From: Ignavibacteria bacterium
GTDB taxonomy: Bacteria; Bacteroidota; Ignavibacteria; Tepidaquicellales; Tepidaquicellaceae
DNA: 64,000 nucleotides
Assembly (NCBI GenBank): GCA_016710985.1
Contig: JADJTX010000022.1
Coordinates: 22,477-86,476 of the forward strand
Reading direction: 5' to 3'
Numbering within the stretch: the first letter of the stretch is position 1; the number at the start of each line of letters is the position of its first letter. Below the pieces are notes generated by a model, which did no database searches, was not told the DNA's origin, and saw nothing but the letters and a program-made list of their open reading frames with translations. The position numbers and the translations under genes are program-made. Shown in pieces: positions 10,397 to 18,758 of this stretch.

Positions 10397-10763
10397 CAAC
10401 AGAACCATTTTAATTCTCGTGAAAGCAGAATTTAAGTGAATATGTGTTAATGATGTAACAATTGTATAAAGTTATGTAATACTAATTAAAGCAGATAAAC
10501 TTATCTTTGTATAATCCTTATAAGTAAATTGTATAATATATAAGGGATGTTCAACGGACAGAATCAGCATTAAGAATTGTTCAAAACTTTTAGCATTTGA
10601 TTTAAAGTAAGACCATCATAAAAGCGAAATAAGTTCTTTTCATACTTTTTATGTCTGTTCAATTCTTACTTTTGTTGAAGTAATCTTATCCGGCTAAGTG
10701 AAAAACAAAGCCGGATTAATAAATGAAGCCGGGTCACAGTCAGCATTTTAAAAATTAATCATT
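10397..10763 (+). promoter_or_regulatory. Intergenic region with candidate promoter for the cupin gene
   Basis: This 367-base gap has no supportable gene. It contains TACTTTTG at 10667-10674, an exact match to the Bacteroidota -7 box TAnnTTTG, about 90 bases before the cupin ATG; the matching -33 TTTG is poor (only a T-rich stretch). The region 10490-10545 is very AT-rich with several TATAAT-like words. Confidence 0.3.
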
Positions 10764-11102
10764 ATGAAAAATCAGGAAGTCGATAAAGCAATAGGGCTTA
10801 TAGTTGTAGAAATTATTGAATACATTCCAAATTCAGTGGTGATCAAAACTATAATAAAGAAATCAACAGGGAATGTGAGTGCAATGTCATTTGATACAGG
10901 TGAAGGTCTGACTGAGAAGACTTCACCTTTTGATACCTTTGCACAGATCATTGACGGAAATGCAGAGATAGTTATTGACGGGAAATCCAATTTTCTTAAA
11001 ACAGGACAAGCTATCGTCATACCTGCTCATTCCTCAAACATAGTAAAAGCTAATGAGAGATTCAAAATGATTCTTACAATAATCAAAAGCGGTTACGAAT
11101 AA
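10764..11102 (+). CDS. Cupin-domain protein
   Basis: 112 residues forming a single small cupin barrel: SMSFDTGEGLTEKTSPFDTFAQ is the first motif region and DGKSNFLKTGQAIVIPAHSSN the second, with the PAH element conserved. The histidines of the first motif (normally HxH) are absent, so metal binding is doubtful and the role may be ligand binding. Cytoplasmic, no signal peptide. It lies between an AraC-type regulator and an unknown gene on the same strand. No Shine-Dalgarno sequence is seen before the ATG, as is usual in this group. Confidence 0.8.
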   Translation: MKNQEVDKAIGLIVVEIIEYIPNSVVIKTIIKKSTGNVSAMSFDTGEGLTEKTSPFDTFAQIIDGNAEIVIDGKSNFLKTGQAIVIPAHSSNIVKANERFKMILTIIKSGYE

Positions 11103-11145
11103 GAAGTTATTAACTATCCGATACAAAAAAATATTTTCTTCCCTT

Positions 11146-11165
11146 TTCCCGGCTTTGCCCGGGAA
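11146..11165 (+). other. Short GC-rich hairpin between cupin gene and next gene
   Basis: TTCCCGG (11146-11152) pairs perfectly with CCGGGAA (11159-11165) around a 6-base loop in an otherwise AT-rich spacer. No T-run follows, so it is not a standard terminator; it could be an RNA-stability hairpin or a leader element of the gene starting at 11198. Confidence 0.4.
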
Positions 11166-11197
11166 GGTATTTCACCTTCTTTAAATAATAAACAGTT

Positions 11198-11596
11198 ATG
11201 ATTAAATCCAGTATAGACCTGCGCTGGGAAATAGACTCGGTCAAAGTTGTGCTGCTTGTCGTGTTTAATCCCATGTATGATAAAGATCTGATCAATGAGT
11301 GTGACAACTTGTATGAAGAGAATATCAAAAACTACAGTGAAGTCGTAATATTTTATTTCAAATCCGGGGATCTTTTAGATGCATTTGTTGAACTTTTTCT
11401 TGGTAAAAATAAATCAGAAGAAGATGCTTTATGTGAATCCCGGTGCTATGCTAAATTTATCGGGTCTAATCTTACTTTTAAGGGAACTGCAGAGGACGTT
11501 GAGATGGAAATACTGTTAAACCCTATCAGTATTACACAAAGAATCGGTATTGACGATTACAAATTAAGAAATTATACGGACATCCAGCCTGAATAA
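11198..11596 (+). CDS. Hypothetical protein
   Basis: 132 residues, not recognised. It looks like a soluble cytoplasmic alpha/beta protein (hydrophobic strands VKVVLLVVF and SEVVIFYF alternating with charged helices) with two nearby cysteines (CESRC, residues ~80-84). The spacing after the cupin gene (95 bases) and shared strand suggest possible co-transcription. It converges with nuoM and its stop codon forms one arm of a palindrome shared with the nuoM stop. Confidence 0.6.
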   Translation: MIKSSIDLRWEIDSVKVVLLVVFNPMYDKDLINECDNLYEENIKNYSEVVIFYFKSGDLLDAFVELFLGKNKSEEDALCESRCYAKFIGSNLTFKGTAEDVEMEILLNPISITQRIGIDDYKLRNYTDIQPE

Positions 11597-11610
11597 CCTG
11601 ATTCAGGTTA
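11594..11610. terminator. Palindrome joining two convergent stop codons
   Basis: TAACCTG (11594-11600) and CAGGTTA (11604-11610) are a perfect 7-base inverted repeat with a 3-base spacer. The first TAA is the stop of the plus-strand gene; the last TTA is the stop (TAA) of nuoM on the minus strand. It may act as a compact bidirectional terminator, although no T-run follows on either strand. Confidence 0.45.
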
Positions 11611-13161
11611 CCTGGATTCTGTTAATTTATTCTCTGTACTTTTATCAAGACCCAGTTTCGATTTTGATGCCTGAAAATTGTTTACAATTTTATTTACACT
11701 TGTTTCAGTCTTAGAGAGAAAAGTATTTGGGTGCACTCCTATCCAGACAATGAAAATCAGTATTGGTACAAAAGATATTATTTCCTTTTTAGAAAGGTCA
11801 GTTAAGTTTTTGTTTTCATCTTTGTCAATCGGTCCGAGCATTACTCTTTGGAACATCCATAGTAAATAAACTGCAGCAAGAATTACTGCAGATGTAGAAA
11901 TGATTGCATACAAATTCGTTCCGAGGTTCGGAGAGTAAAAGGACCCAAGGAGAATTAAGAATTCTCCGACAAATCCGTTAAGTCCCGGCAAACCGATAGA
12001 TGAAAATATTACGATCATAAATATCACTGAGAATACCGGCATCACTTTCATTATTCCTCCGAAGTCTGCAATCTTTTTTGTATGCCTTCTTTCGTAAAGA
12101 ACTCCGACTATCATAAAGAGTGCTCCGGTAGATAGTCCGTGGTTTATCATTTGAATCACGCTACCCTGCAATGCAACATCAGTGACTGCAAATATTCCAA
12201 GAACGACAAACCCAAGATGGCTTACTGAAGAATATGCCACTAATTTTTTAATGTCTTTCTGGACGATTGAAAGCAAAGCTCCGTAAACAATTCCGATCAC
12301 TGCTAATGTCGCAATGTAAGGTGTAAGCTTGACGAATGCAGCCGGAAAAAGAGGAAGAGAAAATCTTATTAATCCGTATGTACCCATCTTCAGAAGAACG
12401 GCAGCAAGTATTACGCTGCCTGCTGTCGGAGCCTGCACGTGAGCGTCCGGGAGCCATGTATGGAAAGGAAATAAAGGTACTTTGATTAAAAAACTGAGCG
12501 TGAAAAGTATGAATAAATATATTTGTTTATCTGCCGGTATCTGGAAAGCAAACTGTGTTAATATTGTAAGATCTGTCGTGAATTCTCCTGTAAAAGGAAG
12601 ACATAAAAAGCTAAGCCAGATAATTCCCACCAGCATCAGCAAACTTCCGAACATCGTGTATATGAAGAACTTAACAGTTGCATAGATCCTGTCCTCGCTG
12701 CCCCATATTCCTATTATGAAATACATCGGTAAAAGAATAAACTCCCAGAAAATATAAAACAATACAAGATCCAGTGAAGCAAATACGCCGATCAGACTCA
12801 CATCCAATAACAATAGTAAAAAGTAGAATTGTTTAATATTGGTTTTAATTCCTGTCCATGAAGCAAGTATTGAAAGAGGGAACATGAAAGTTGACATCAG
12901 GATCAATAGCATTGATATTCCGTCTATTCCAAGGAAGTAAAACGTATTGGTTATTTCGATCCATTTAACCTTCTCGACAAACTGATAATCAGGATTTGCA
13001 GGATCATAAGCGAAGAATAAATAAACAGCTATTGCTAAAGGTATAAAAGAAATAATTAATGCATAACTTTTTATTAATGTTTCTTTTTCTTTCCTGAAAA
13101 AAATTATTGGAATAGAGAGAATTAAAGGCAGAAAAATCAGAAGCGATAAGATATTATTCAA
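11608..13161 (-). CDS. nuoM: NADH-quinone oxidoreductase subunit M
   Basis: 517 residues, typical NuoM length, about 14 membrane segments. The conserved proton-channel glutamate is Glu140 in LFYIFWEFILLPMYF, and the lysine/histidine path is in FLIKVPLFPFHTWLPDAHVQAPT. VAYSSVSHLGFVVLGIF and GLPGLNGFVGEFLIL are further Complex I antiporter-like signatures. It is one of the proton-pumping membrane subunits. No nuoL, nuoN or other nuo genes are adjacent, since the neighbours are an unrelated hypothetical gene and a GNAT, so it is either detached from the main nuo operon or an additional copy. Confidence 0.93.
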   Translation of the reverse strand: MNNILSLLIFLPLILSIPIIFFRKEKETLIKSYALIISFIPLAIAVYLFFAYDPANPDYQFVEKVKWIEITNTFYFLGIDGISMLLILMSTFMFPLSILASWTGIKTNIKQFYFLLLLLDVSLIGVFASLDLVLFYIFWEFILLPMYFIIGIWGSEDRIYATVKFFIYTMFGSLLMLVGIIWLSFLCLPFTGEFTTDLTILTQFAFQIPADKQIYLFILFTLSFLIKVPLFPFHTWLPDAHVQAPTAGSVILAAVLLKMGTYGLIRFSLPLFPAAFVKLTPYIATLAVIGIVYGALLSIVQKDIKKLVAYSSVSHLGFVVLGIFAVTDVALQGSVIQMINHGLSTGALFMIVGVLYERRHTKKIADFGGIMKVMPVFSVIFMIVIFSSIGLPGLNGFVGEFLILLGSFYSPNLGTNLYAIISTSAVILAAVYLLWMFQRVMLGPIDKDENKNLTDLSKKEIISFVPILIFIVWIGVHPNTFLSKTETSVNKIVNNFQASKSKLGLDKSTENKLTESR

Positions 13162-13320
13162 GACTTATAATTATTTTAAAATAGATGTATTGAATTAGTT
13201 AACCTGTTTTGAATTTATTGCAATATAGTTATTGAATATTTTATAATTAAGTCTAAATATTAAAATGACTTTAACAAACTTTACACATCTGTACAAAACA
13301 CTTAATTTGAAAATCCTTTT

Positions 13321-13351
13321 ACCACTAAGGCACAAAGGTACAAAGAAAGAC
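13321..13351. repeat. Dispersed AAGGCACAAAG-type intergenic repeat
   Basis: The stretch reads CCACTAAGGCACAAAGG followed by TACAAAG, a run of imperfect 8-9 base units (A/C-AAAGG-N-AC). A related run occurs at 29648-29670 and a CGCAAAG version at 9441-9557. It lies in the 237-base spacer upstream of nuoM and downstream of the GNAT gene; nothing else is seen there. Confidence 0.5.
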
Positions 13352-13398
13352 TTTTTGAAATGCACAGCTATTTACAACTTTGCCAATGGAATCTTATC

Positions 13399-13974
13399 TC
13401 AGGAAAGTCTGTGCTGTTTATTCCCCGTGTAAATCGCGAACAATATATATCTCCTTCCCGTACAGCTTGTGCCATCATCATCATAGAACTGTCTCGAAAC
13501 TATTTTCTGTAATCTCTGAGCTTTCCTGAAGCCGATCTTGCGAAGATTATTCTCTGCTTTCGTGTTTTCCCTGTGAACGTATCCGACTATATATCTGAAC
13601 TTCTTTATGCTTAAAATATAATCTATCAGAATTTTTGAAGATTCATATCCAAGCTTCAAGCCTCTGTAATTTTTTTCAATCGCAGTGGATATTTCACATG
13701 CGTCATCATAGTGTTTACGCCATTTGAAACAAACATATCCTATGTAATGACCCTTCCACTTAACTGCATACCATACATCCACCGGGCTTTCTGTTTTCAT
13801 CCTTATCCATTTCCGTATCCTGGGTTTTGTTCTGTAATTTAAATAATCGGGATTAATATACTCCTCTGTTTCCTTCTCATTGAATATATGATGGATCATC
13901 TCTGCTAATTTCTCATCACCTTTCTTGAACTGAACAAGTGAACAGTTTTCTCCTTTGATAATTTTCCTGAACAA
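13399..13974 (-). CDS. GNAT-family N-acetyltransferase
   Basis: 191 residues. The acetyl-CoA binding motif region is IEKNYRGLKLGYESSKILIDYI, followed by VGYVHRENTKAENNLRKIGF, the motif B pattern of RimJ/RimL-type GNATs. The substrate cannot be inferred. The start lies directly beside a heptanucleotide tandem repeat, leaving little room for a normal promoter, so expression may come from the aldehyde dehydrogenase gene upstream on the same strand. Confidence 0.8.
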   Translation of the reverse strand: MFRKIIKGENCSLVQFKKGDEKLAEMIHHIFNEKETEEYINPDYLNYRTKPRIRKWIRMKTESPVDVWYAVKWKGHYIGYVCFKWRKHYDDACEISTAIEKNYRGLKLGYESSKILIDYILSIKKFRYIVGYVHRENTKAENNLRKIGFRKAQRLQKIVSRQFYDDDGTSCTGRRYILFAIYTGNKQHRLS

Positions 13975-14002
13975 ATTCTTAATTGATTTTAATTGTTTTC
14001 AT

Positions 14003-14072
14003 ACTCAATACTCAATACTCAATACTCAATACTCAATACCCAATACCCAATACCCAATACCCAATACCCAAT
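14003..14072. repeat. Heptanucleotide tandem repeat (ACTCAAT)5(ACCCAAT)5
   Basis: Five perfect ACTCAAT units (14003-14037) are followed by five perfect ACCCAAT units (14038-14072), ten units in all with a single T-to-C switch shared by the second half. The array starts six bases beyond the aldehyde dehydrogenase stop codon and ends 29 bases before the GNAT start (minus strand). Confidence 0.97.
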
Positions 14073-14078
14073 ACCTAT

Positions 14079-15569
14079 TCAATCTTTAGGCACCACTGTC
14101 CCGTACCAGAACTTTTTCGTTCTGTCTTTTATCTCGTCGATATGGATATGCTTAGCTTCGGTATATTCTTTCAGACCGTCGAGACCAAATTCTCTTCCGA
14201 TACCGCTTTGTTTATATCCGCCAAAAGGAGCTCTGTCACTCAGCAGATGATATTCGTTTATCCATACTGTTCCGGTTCTCAACCTGTTTGCTACTTTTAA
14301 AGCTCTCTCATCATTGCCTGACCAGACAGCTCCGCCCAATCCATATATAGAATCGTTAGCAATTTTTACTGCATCATCATCGTCCTTAAATTTTATCAAT
14401 GTAACTACAGGACCGAATATTTCCTCCTGTGAGATCCTCATATTGTTACCGGCGTTTATAAATACAGTCGGTTCAATATAGTATCCTTTGTCACCAGCTT
14501 TATTTCCACCGGTTAATATTTCAGCGCCTTCTTCCTTACCGATTTTTATATAGTTCATTACTGAATCAAACTGCTTTTTGTTAATGACAGGACCGACGTC
14601 TGTTTTCTTATCCATAGGATCACCGATAGTCATTTTCCGAATTTTGTTTTTCAGCTTATCAACAAACTCATCGTAGATTTTCTCACTGACCAATAATCTT
14701 GTTCCGCCTTCACAGCATTGTCCCTGATGATAGAACCCGGCATAGATCGCACCGTCAACACTCATGTCAATGTCGGCATCATCCAGAACTATATTTGCAG
14801 ATTTACCTCCGCATTCTAATGTTAATTTTTTTAAATTGTCAGCTGCATTCTTCATAATTATTTTCCCTACTTCAGTAGAACCTGTGAATCCGACTTTATC
14901 CACTTTTAGATTTTTTACAAGCTCAGTTCCAATTACACTTCCTGCACCTGTAATAATATTTACAACGCCTTTAGGCATGTCAGTTTCATTAATCAGCCGT
15001 GCAAGTTCGCAGGCTGTGACTGATGTCTCCATTGCAGGTTTTAATATGACAGTATTTCCGGCAGCAAGCGCAGGACCTAATTTCCATATCGCCATCTTCA
15101 GTGGAAAATTCCAGGGTGTGATCAATGCACAGACTCCTATTGGTTCTCTTCTGATAATATTTTTGCTTACACCCGCTTTGGATAATCCTTCTACATCTTC
15201 ATTAAGATCTGCAGCTGCCATCTTTGAATAATAGTTAAGACTCTTTGCAGAAAGAAAGACATCTTCACCTGCTTTTTTAATTGTCGAACCAGAGTCCATT
15301 ACTTCAAGCTCCGTCAGTCTTTTGGCATTTTCGTTAATTTTATCAACAACCTGTTTTAATATCCTGCTTCTTTCTTCACGCGGAAGATCGCTCCACACGC
15401 CGCTGTCGAAAGCATTTCTCGCTGCATCTGCTGCATCCCTTGCATCTTCAACTGTAGCTTTTGAAACCTCAGCTATGACTTCTTCCGTAGCCGGATTAAC
15501 TGCGCTGAAGGTTTGCTTGTCACCTGATTCTCTGAACTCTCCGTTTATATACAATAAATATTTTTCCAT
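14079..15569 (-). CDS. NAD(P)-dependent aldehyde dehydrogenase
   Basis: 496 residues, the usual length. The active site is complete: ALITPWNFPLKMAIWKLGPAL for the oxyanion Asn, GFTGSTEVGK for the cofactor, Glu252 in LECGGKSANIV as general base, and Cys286 in HQGQCCEGGT as nucleophile. EEIFGPVVTLIKF and GGYKQSGIGREFG confirm the fold. Closest in style to betaine-aldehyde/broad-specificity ALDHs; substrate not determined. Its stop codon is followed at once by the heptanucleotide array. Confidence 0.93.
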   Translation of the reverse strand: MEKYLLYINGEFRESGDKQTFSAVNPATEEVIAEVSKATVEDARDAADAARNAFDSGVWSDLPREERSRILKQVVDKINENAKRLTELEVMDSGSTIKKAGEDVFLSAKSLNYYSKMAAADLNEDVEGLSKAGVSKNIIRREPIGVCALITPWNFPLKMAIWKLGPALAAGNTVILKPAMETSVTACELARLINETDMPKGVVNIITGAGSVIGTELVKNLKVDKVGFTGSTEVGKIIMKNAADNLKKLTLECGGKSANIVLDDADIDMSVDGAIYAGFYHQGQCCEGGTRLLVSEKIYDEFVDKLKNKIRKMTIGDPMDKKTDVGPVINKKQFDSVMNYIKIGKEEGAEILTGGNKAGDKGYYIEPTVFINAGNNMRISQEEIFGPVVTLIKFKDDDDAVKIANDSIYGLGGAVWSGNDERALKVANRLRTGTVWINEYHLLSDRAPFGGYKQSGIGREFGLDGLKEYTEAKHIHIDEIKDRTKKFWYGTVVPKD

Positions 15570-15748
15570 TTATGAATTTTATATGAATTTAATTAATAAA
15601 AATTTTTCTACTGATGAATGTGTTTAGGCGGGTGTAAACAAAAAACTATTAAACTTAAAATCACTTCTGAATCAATTGTAAATGACTTATGAATCACTTT
15701 TATAACTATGCAGCCTGAAAGCTTTTATCTGTGCAAAAGTATCCAACA

Positions 15749-15797
15749 AACTTAACAAACTCAACTTACTCAACGAACTCAACGAACTCAATGAACT
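15749..15797. repeat. Nonanucleotide tandem repeat (AACTCAACG-type)
   Basis: About 5.4 units of period 9 (AACTTAACA, AACTCAACT, TACTCAACG, AACTCAACG, AACTCAATG, AACT) abut and overlap the stop codon of the HNH gene (TAG at 15798-15796 on the minus strand). The same word family reappears inside the last NRPS gene at 62950-63008. Confidence 0.9.
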
Positions 15798-16278
15798 ACA
15801 TATAAAGATACGGCTTCCACTCATCATCAATTCTTCCCGCAAAATTCTTTATAAAAGTAATATGAGAAGGACGCTTGGGTAAATTCATTAAATGCATCTT
15901 AGCTTCTTCAGGAGTTCTGTTTCCTTTTTTGTTATTACATTTAATGCAGGCTGTCGTCAGATTTTCCCAGCTGTCTTCTCCTCCGCGGGATTTCGGCATT
16001 ACGTGGTCAACTGTTAAGTTGGTTGTATTCCCGCAATACTGACATCTGTGGCTGTCTCTTCTTAAAATATTTTTTCTTGAAAGTATTATTTTCTTGAAAG
16101 GAACTCTGACGAAGAAGACTAAACGGACAATGCTGGGATATTCGAAGCTTCTGTGGACGCTGATGACTTTTTTCTCAGCAATGCAATAGATCGCTTCAGC
16201 TTTCCCTAAATAGATCAATATCACTGCTCTTCTTACATTACAGATAGTAAGCGGCTCATAGTTCTGATTTAATACCAA
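15796..16278 (-). CDS. HNH endonuclease
   Basis: 160 residues from a TTG at 16278. The HNH/zinc site is complete: CQYCG (first cysteine pair), LTVDHVMPKSRGGEDSWENL with the catalytic His and Asn, and CIKCNN (second pair). The N-terminal part (LNQNYEPLTICNVRRAVIL) is that of the widespread short HNH proteins of Bacteroidota and cyanobacteria, of unknown biological role. The frame stays open upstream to an AAGGAGG at 16353-16347 but lacks an ATG; an ATG just after this RBS is one base out of frame across an A5 run (plus-strand T5 16319-16323). A missing or extra base there would give the true start, so the annotated N-terminus may be about 17 residues short. Confidence 0.85.
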   Translation of the reverse strand: MVLNQNYEPLTICNVRRAVILIYLGKAEAIYCIAEKKVISVHRSFEYPSIVRLVFFVRVPFKKIILSRKNILRRDSHRCQYCGNTTNLTVDHVMPKSRGGEDSWENLTTACIKCNNKKGNRTPEEAKMHLMNLPKRPSHITFIKNFAGRIDDEWKPYLYM

Positions 16279-16508
16279 AACCTTACCGTTAAGATAATTT
16301 ATCTGATTGCTATACCTATTTTTATTATCATACTCGTGGAAGACAACCTCCTTGTATTTTGGGCTCGTTCAAATTAAAGATATTAAAAGGAATAATCAAT
16401 TTATTTTGAGAAAACTTATTAGTGTCTGTATTAAAGCATCTTAGTCCCGGGAAATAAAATTTTGATAATGTTTTAAATTTAATTAACTTTGTAAAATTAA
16501 ATTTTCTT

Positions 16509-16913
16509 TTGGATACCGGTACTTTAATTGCCATTGTCAGCATAGCTGTTCCTTTCGTCGTGATTGTAGTTATAATTTATTCCATGAGACGAGGATTTAA
16601 GAAACAGTCGAAGTATGCCGATGAGCTGAACAGTAAAATCTCTCTTGCGCGTCCAGCTACTGCAATGGTTTTGTCTGCTTCACAGGGAATAATAAGCGGG
16701 GATATTAACAGGATCATTCATTTGAAACTCCAGGTCAGTGACGGCTTCGGACCTCCTTATATTACAAATGCAACATGGTTCGTAAATACTCTACACTTTG
16801 ATAAGATAAGAGTAGGTAATGCAATAATGGTGAAAGTTGATGCAAAGAATAAAAACATTATTTATCCTGCAGAGTCGTGGGGACGATACACGGAAGGGTA
16901 TGAGAATTATTAA
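16509..16913 (+). CDS. Hypothetical membrane-anchored protein
   Basis: 134 residues from a TTG codon. One strongly hydrophobic N-terminal segment (about 4-25, IAIVSIAVPFVVIVVIIYSM) is followed by a basic RRGFKK, so the rest (residues 27-134) should be cytoplasmic. That part contains ARPATAMVLSASQGI and a beta-rich stretch ending in YPAESWGRYTEGYENY. No family recognised. Divergent from the HNH gene. Confidence 0.55.
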   Translation: MDTGTLIAIVSIAVPFVVIVVIIYSMRRGFKKQSKYADELNSKISLARPATAMVLSASQGIISGDINRIIHLKLQVSDGFGPPYITNATWFVNTLHFDKIRVGNAIMVKVDAKNKNIIYPAESWGRYTEGYENY

Positions 16914-17191
16914 TCAATGTTAAATGTATCTGTCGGAATTCAATTACTGTCCAAACAATTTTTTATTTATTTGTAAGGAAAAATTTAACTCTGCATTGTC
17001 ATAAAACAGAAAGAATTCTTGCAAACACCTGCCTGACAGCTCTGCACTGCTGTCCAAATAAATTTATTTAATATTTTGTTTGAAAATTAGTGATAATATT
17101 TTTTTAATTCGGGAACATTCGTGAAATTCGTAGCAAGGTTTTTTTAATTTGGGGGATGTTCTGAGTTTCTCTTCTTAAGTAAAAAATAGAA
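16914..17191. other. Gene-free AT-rich spacer
   Basis: Between the small membrane protein gene and the rpsR promoter no coding frame, tRNA or clear hairpin is visible. The strand is rich in T- and A-runs; TGTCCAAA occurs twice (16948 and 17053 areas) without obvious structure. Confidence 0.5.
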
Positions 17192-17222
17192 TTGTAATTG
17201 TAGTATAATTTGAATAAATTTG
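17192..17222 (+). promoter_or_regulatory. Candidate rpsR promoter (TTG-N20-TAAATTTG)
   Basis: ATTG at 17191-17194, a 20-base spacer, and TAAATTTG at 17215-17222 fit the Bacteroidota housekeeping promoter (TTTG, N19-21, TAnnTTTG). Transcription would start near 17228, about 29 bases before the rpsR ATG. Confidence 0.5.
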
Positions 17223-17256
17223 TGCCAGAAAAATTTTAAAAAAGTATTTAGTATTA

Positions 17257-17550
17257 ATGAAAAAAACAGCTAAAAGTATAAAAGAATCAAACTACAAACT
17301 TACACAGCAAATCACTGCAAAAAAAAATCAGGCTAAGAAAAGAGATCCATTTAAAGAAAGAGGCGTAAAGGATTACATAGACATATTCGATGCAAGACTT
17401 TTAACGAGATTTCTAAATGAACAGGGGAAATTGCTTCCTGCCAGAATTACAGGAGCAACTGCAAAGATGCAAAGAAAACTTACCACTGCTATAAAAAGAG
17501 CCAGACATCTTGCAATAATTCCATTTGTAAGCGAAGGTACAAGATATTAA
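17257..17550 (+). CDS. rpsR: 30S ribosomal protein S18 (cysteine-free, stand-alone)
   Basis: 97 residues; the core DYIDIFDARLLTRFLNEQG plus LLPARITGATAKMQRKL and AIKRARHLAIIPF is unmistakably bS18. It has a lysine-rich N-terminal extension of about 30 residues and no cysteine at all, whereas zinc-binding S18 forms carry a cysteine cluster before the DYID element (here RDPFKERGVKDYID). It is not in the usual rpsF-(ssb)-rpsR-rplI cluster: it is monocistronic, with its own promoter and a strong terminator. It may be a second, zinc-independent paralogue, or the only copy in this genome. Confidence 0.93.
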   Translation: MKKTAKSIKESNYKLTQQITAKKNQAKKRDPFKERGVKDYIDIFDARLLTRFLNEQGKLLPARITGATAKMQRKLTTAIKRARHLAIIPFVSEGTRY

Positions 17551-17576
17551 TAAACGGTAGTTAATTTTTTTAAAGA

Positions 17577-17618
17577 AAGCTCTTATGTTTCAAATTAACA
17601 TAAGAGCTTTTACTTTTG
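17577..17618 (+). terminator. Rho-independent terminator of rpsR
   Basis: A perfect 13-base-pair stem (AAGCTCTTATGTT at 17577-17589 with AACATAAGAGCTT at 17597-17609) and a 7-base loop, followed by TTACTTTTG. It lies 27 bases after the rpsR stop. Confidence 0.9.
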
Positions 17619-17693
17619 TGAGAATCAATTATCAGAATTTAACAACTTTAGAAAAATACTTTAAACTTTAAACTTTTAATATAGAAGGTGATG

Positions 17694-18681
17694 ATGAAAT
17701 TGAAAAGCTTATTTTTATTATATCTGACTTTTATAACAGGGATTGCTTTATCTAATCAGACAGACAGTTCACTGATCATAGGTAACTTTAAGATAAGTAA
17801 AGTAACAGACGGTGATACATTCAGATTTGAAAACCTTGACAAATCGACCAGGTTACTTGGAATAGATACTGAAGAAACATTTAAGACTGACGATGCTGAG
17901 CAAAAAACAAATGAAATAGCCGCAAACTGGGAAGCATTTTACTTGTCAGAAAAAGGTGACAGCAAAATGCCTGTAAAAGCGGATTCACCGCTGGGGTTTG
18001 AAGCGTGGAAGTGGGCTGAGGAATTCTTTAAGAATGTTGATTATGTAAGGCTGGAAAAAGAAGATGATGAACGGAGCATTGATATTTTCGGGAGATATCT
18101 TGTGTATATGATCGCAGTCATGAAAGACGGTACAGAGATCAATTATAATATTGAATGCGTCAAACAAGGGTACACTCCTTATTTTAATAAGTACGGAAAC
18201 AGTAAGAGATTTCATAATGAATTTGTTGATGCTCAGAATTATGCAAAACAAAACAGTCTCGGAATATGGGACCCAAACAAAAAAACATTATCCCGATTAT
18301 GATGAAAGACTGATCTGGTGGGATAAGAGAGCAAAGCAACTGGAAGATTTTGAAGCGAAATATTCAGGAAATGAATATTATTTTAATTTAGGGAATGATA
18401 AGGATTTTGCAAGACTGGGCAATTACGTTGGACAGGAAATTACAGTTTTCGGAAGCATCGGTGACATACTTACGAAAAAATTTCCTTATCTGATGAGAAT
18501 CCCTCATACAAAGGACGAAACATTTGAAATTGTTATTCATGAAGAAAATGCCGGATTGTTAACTGAACTGGATATGGATACAAAGAAGGAGTATTATGTT
18601 TATATAAAAGGAAAATTAGAGATCTATAAGGATAAATTTCAGATAGTATTGAGTGATAAAGAAAGTCTTTGGATAGAGTAA
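17694..18681 (+). CDS. Secreted thermonuclease-like (SNase) protein with C-terminal extension (one frameshift)
   Basis: Two overlapping frames read as one protein of about 330 residues. A signal peptide (LKSLFLLYLTFITGIALS) precedes the SNase fold: KVTDGDTFRF, the active-site element TRLLGIDTEET, and GRYLVYMIAV with the second catalytic Arg, ending in QNSLGIWDPNKK. Dropping one A from the A7 run at 18279-18285 continues the frame as HYPDYDERLIWWDKRA and a 110-residue OB-like tail (YVGQEITVFGSIGDI). Start: AGAAGG (17683-17688) best serves the ATG at 17694; GTG 17688 and ATG 17691 are also in frame. Likely an exported Ca-dependent nuclease or a DNA/RNA-binding OB protein. Confidence 0.8.
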
Positions 18682-18692
18682 GCACTTCAATT

Positions 18693-18720
18693 ACGAATTA
18701 CAAATTACGAATTACAAATT
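18693..18720. repeat. Heptanucleotide repeat (ACGAATTACAAATT)2
   Basis: Four heptamers alternate ACGAATT and ACAAATT, starting 11 bases after the SNase stop codon in the short spacer to the convergent phosphatase gene. Confidence 0.85.
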
Positions 18721-18758
18721 TATGCACTGATCACATTTAAATCTGCCCCCGACATCTG

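Noticed and set aside
14003..14072. CRISPR array
   Set aside because: The units are 7 bases, directly abutting, with no spacers and no cas genes nearby; it is a microsatellite.
13983..14300. Plus-strand reading frames across the heptamer array
   Set aside because: They arise because 7-base units give repeating peptides in every frame, and they run antisense into the intact aldehyde dehydrogenase gene.
16914..17191. tRNA or other small RNA in the rpsR upstream spacer
   Set aside because: No T-loop GGTTCRA element or cloverleaf pairing is visible.
17100..17256. Zur box before the cysteine-free S18 gene
   Set aside because: No dyad with an AATnATT centre like that at 29340 is present.
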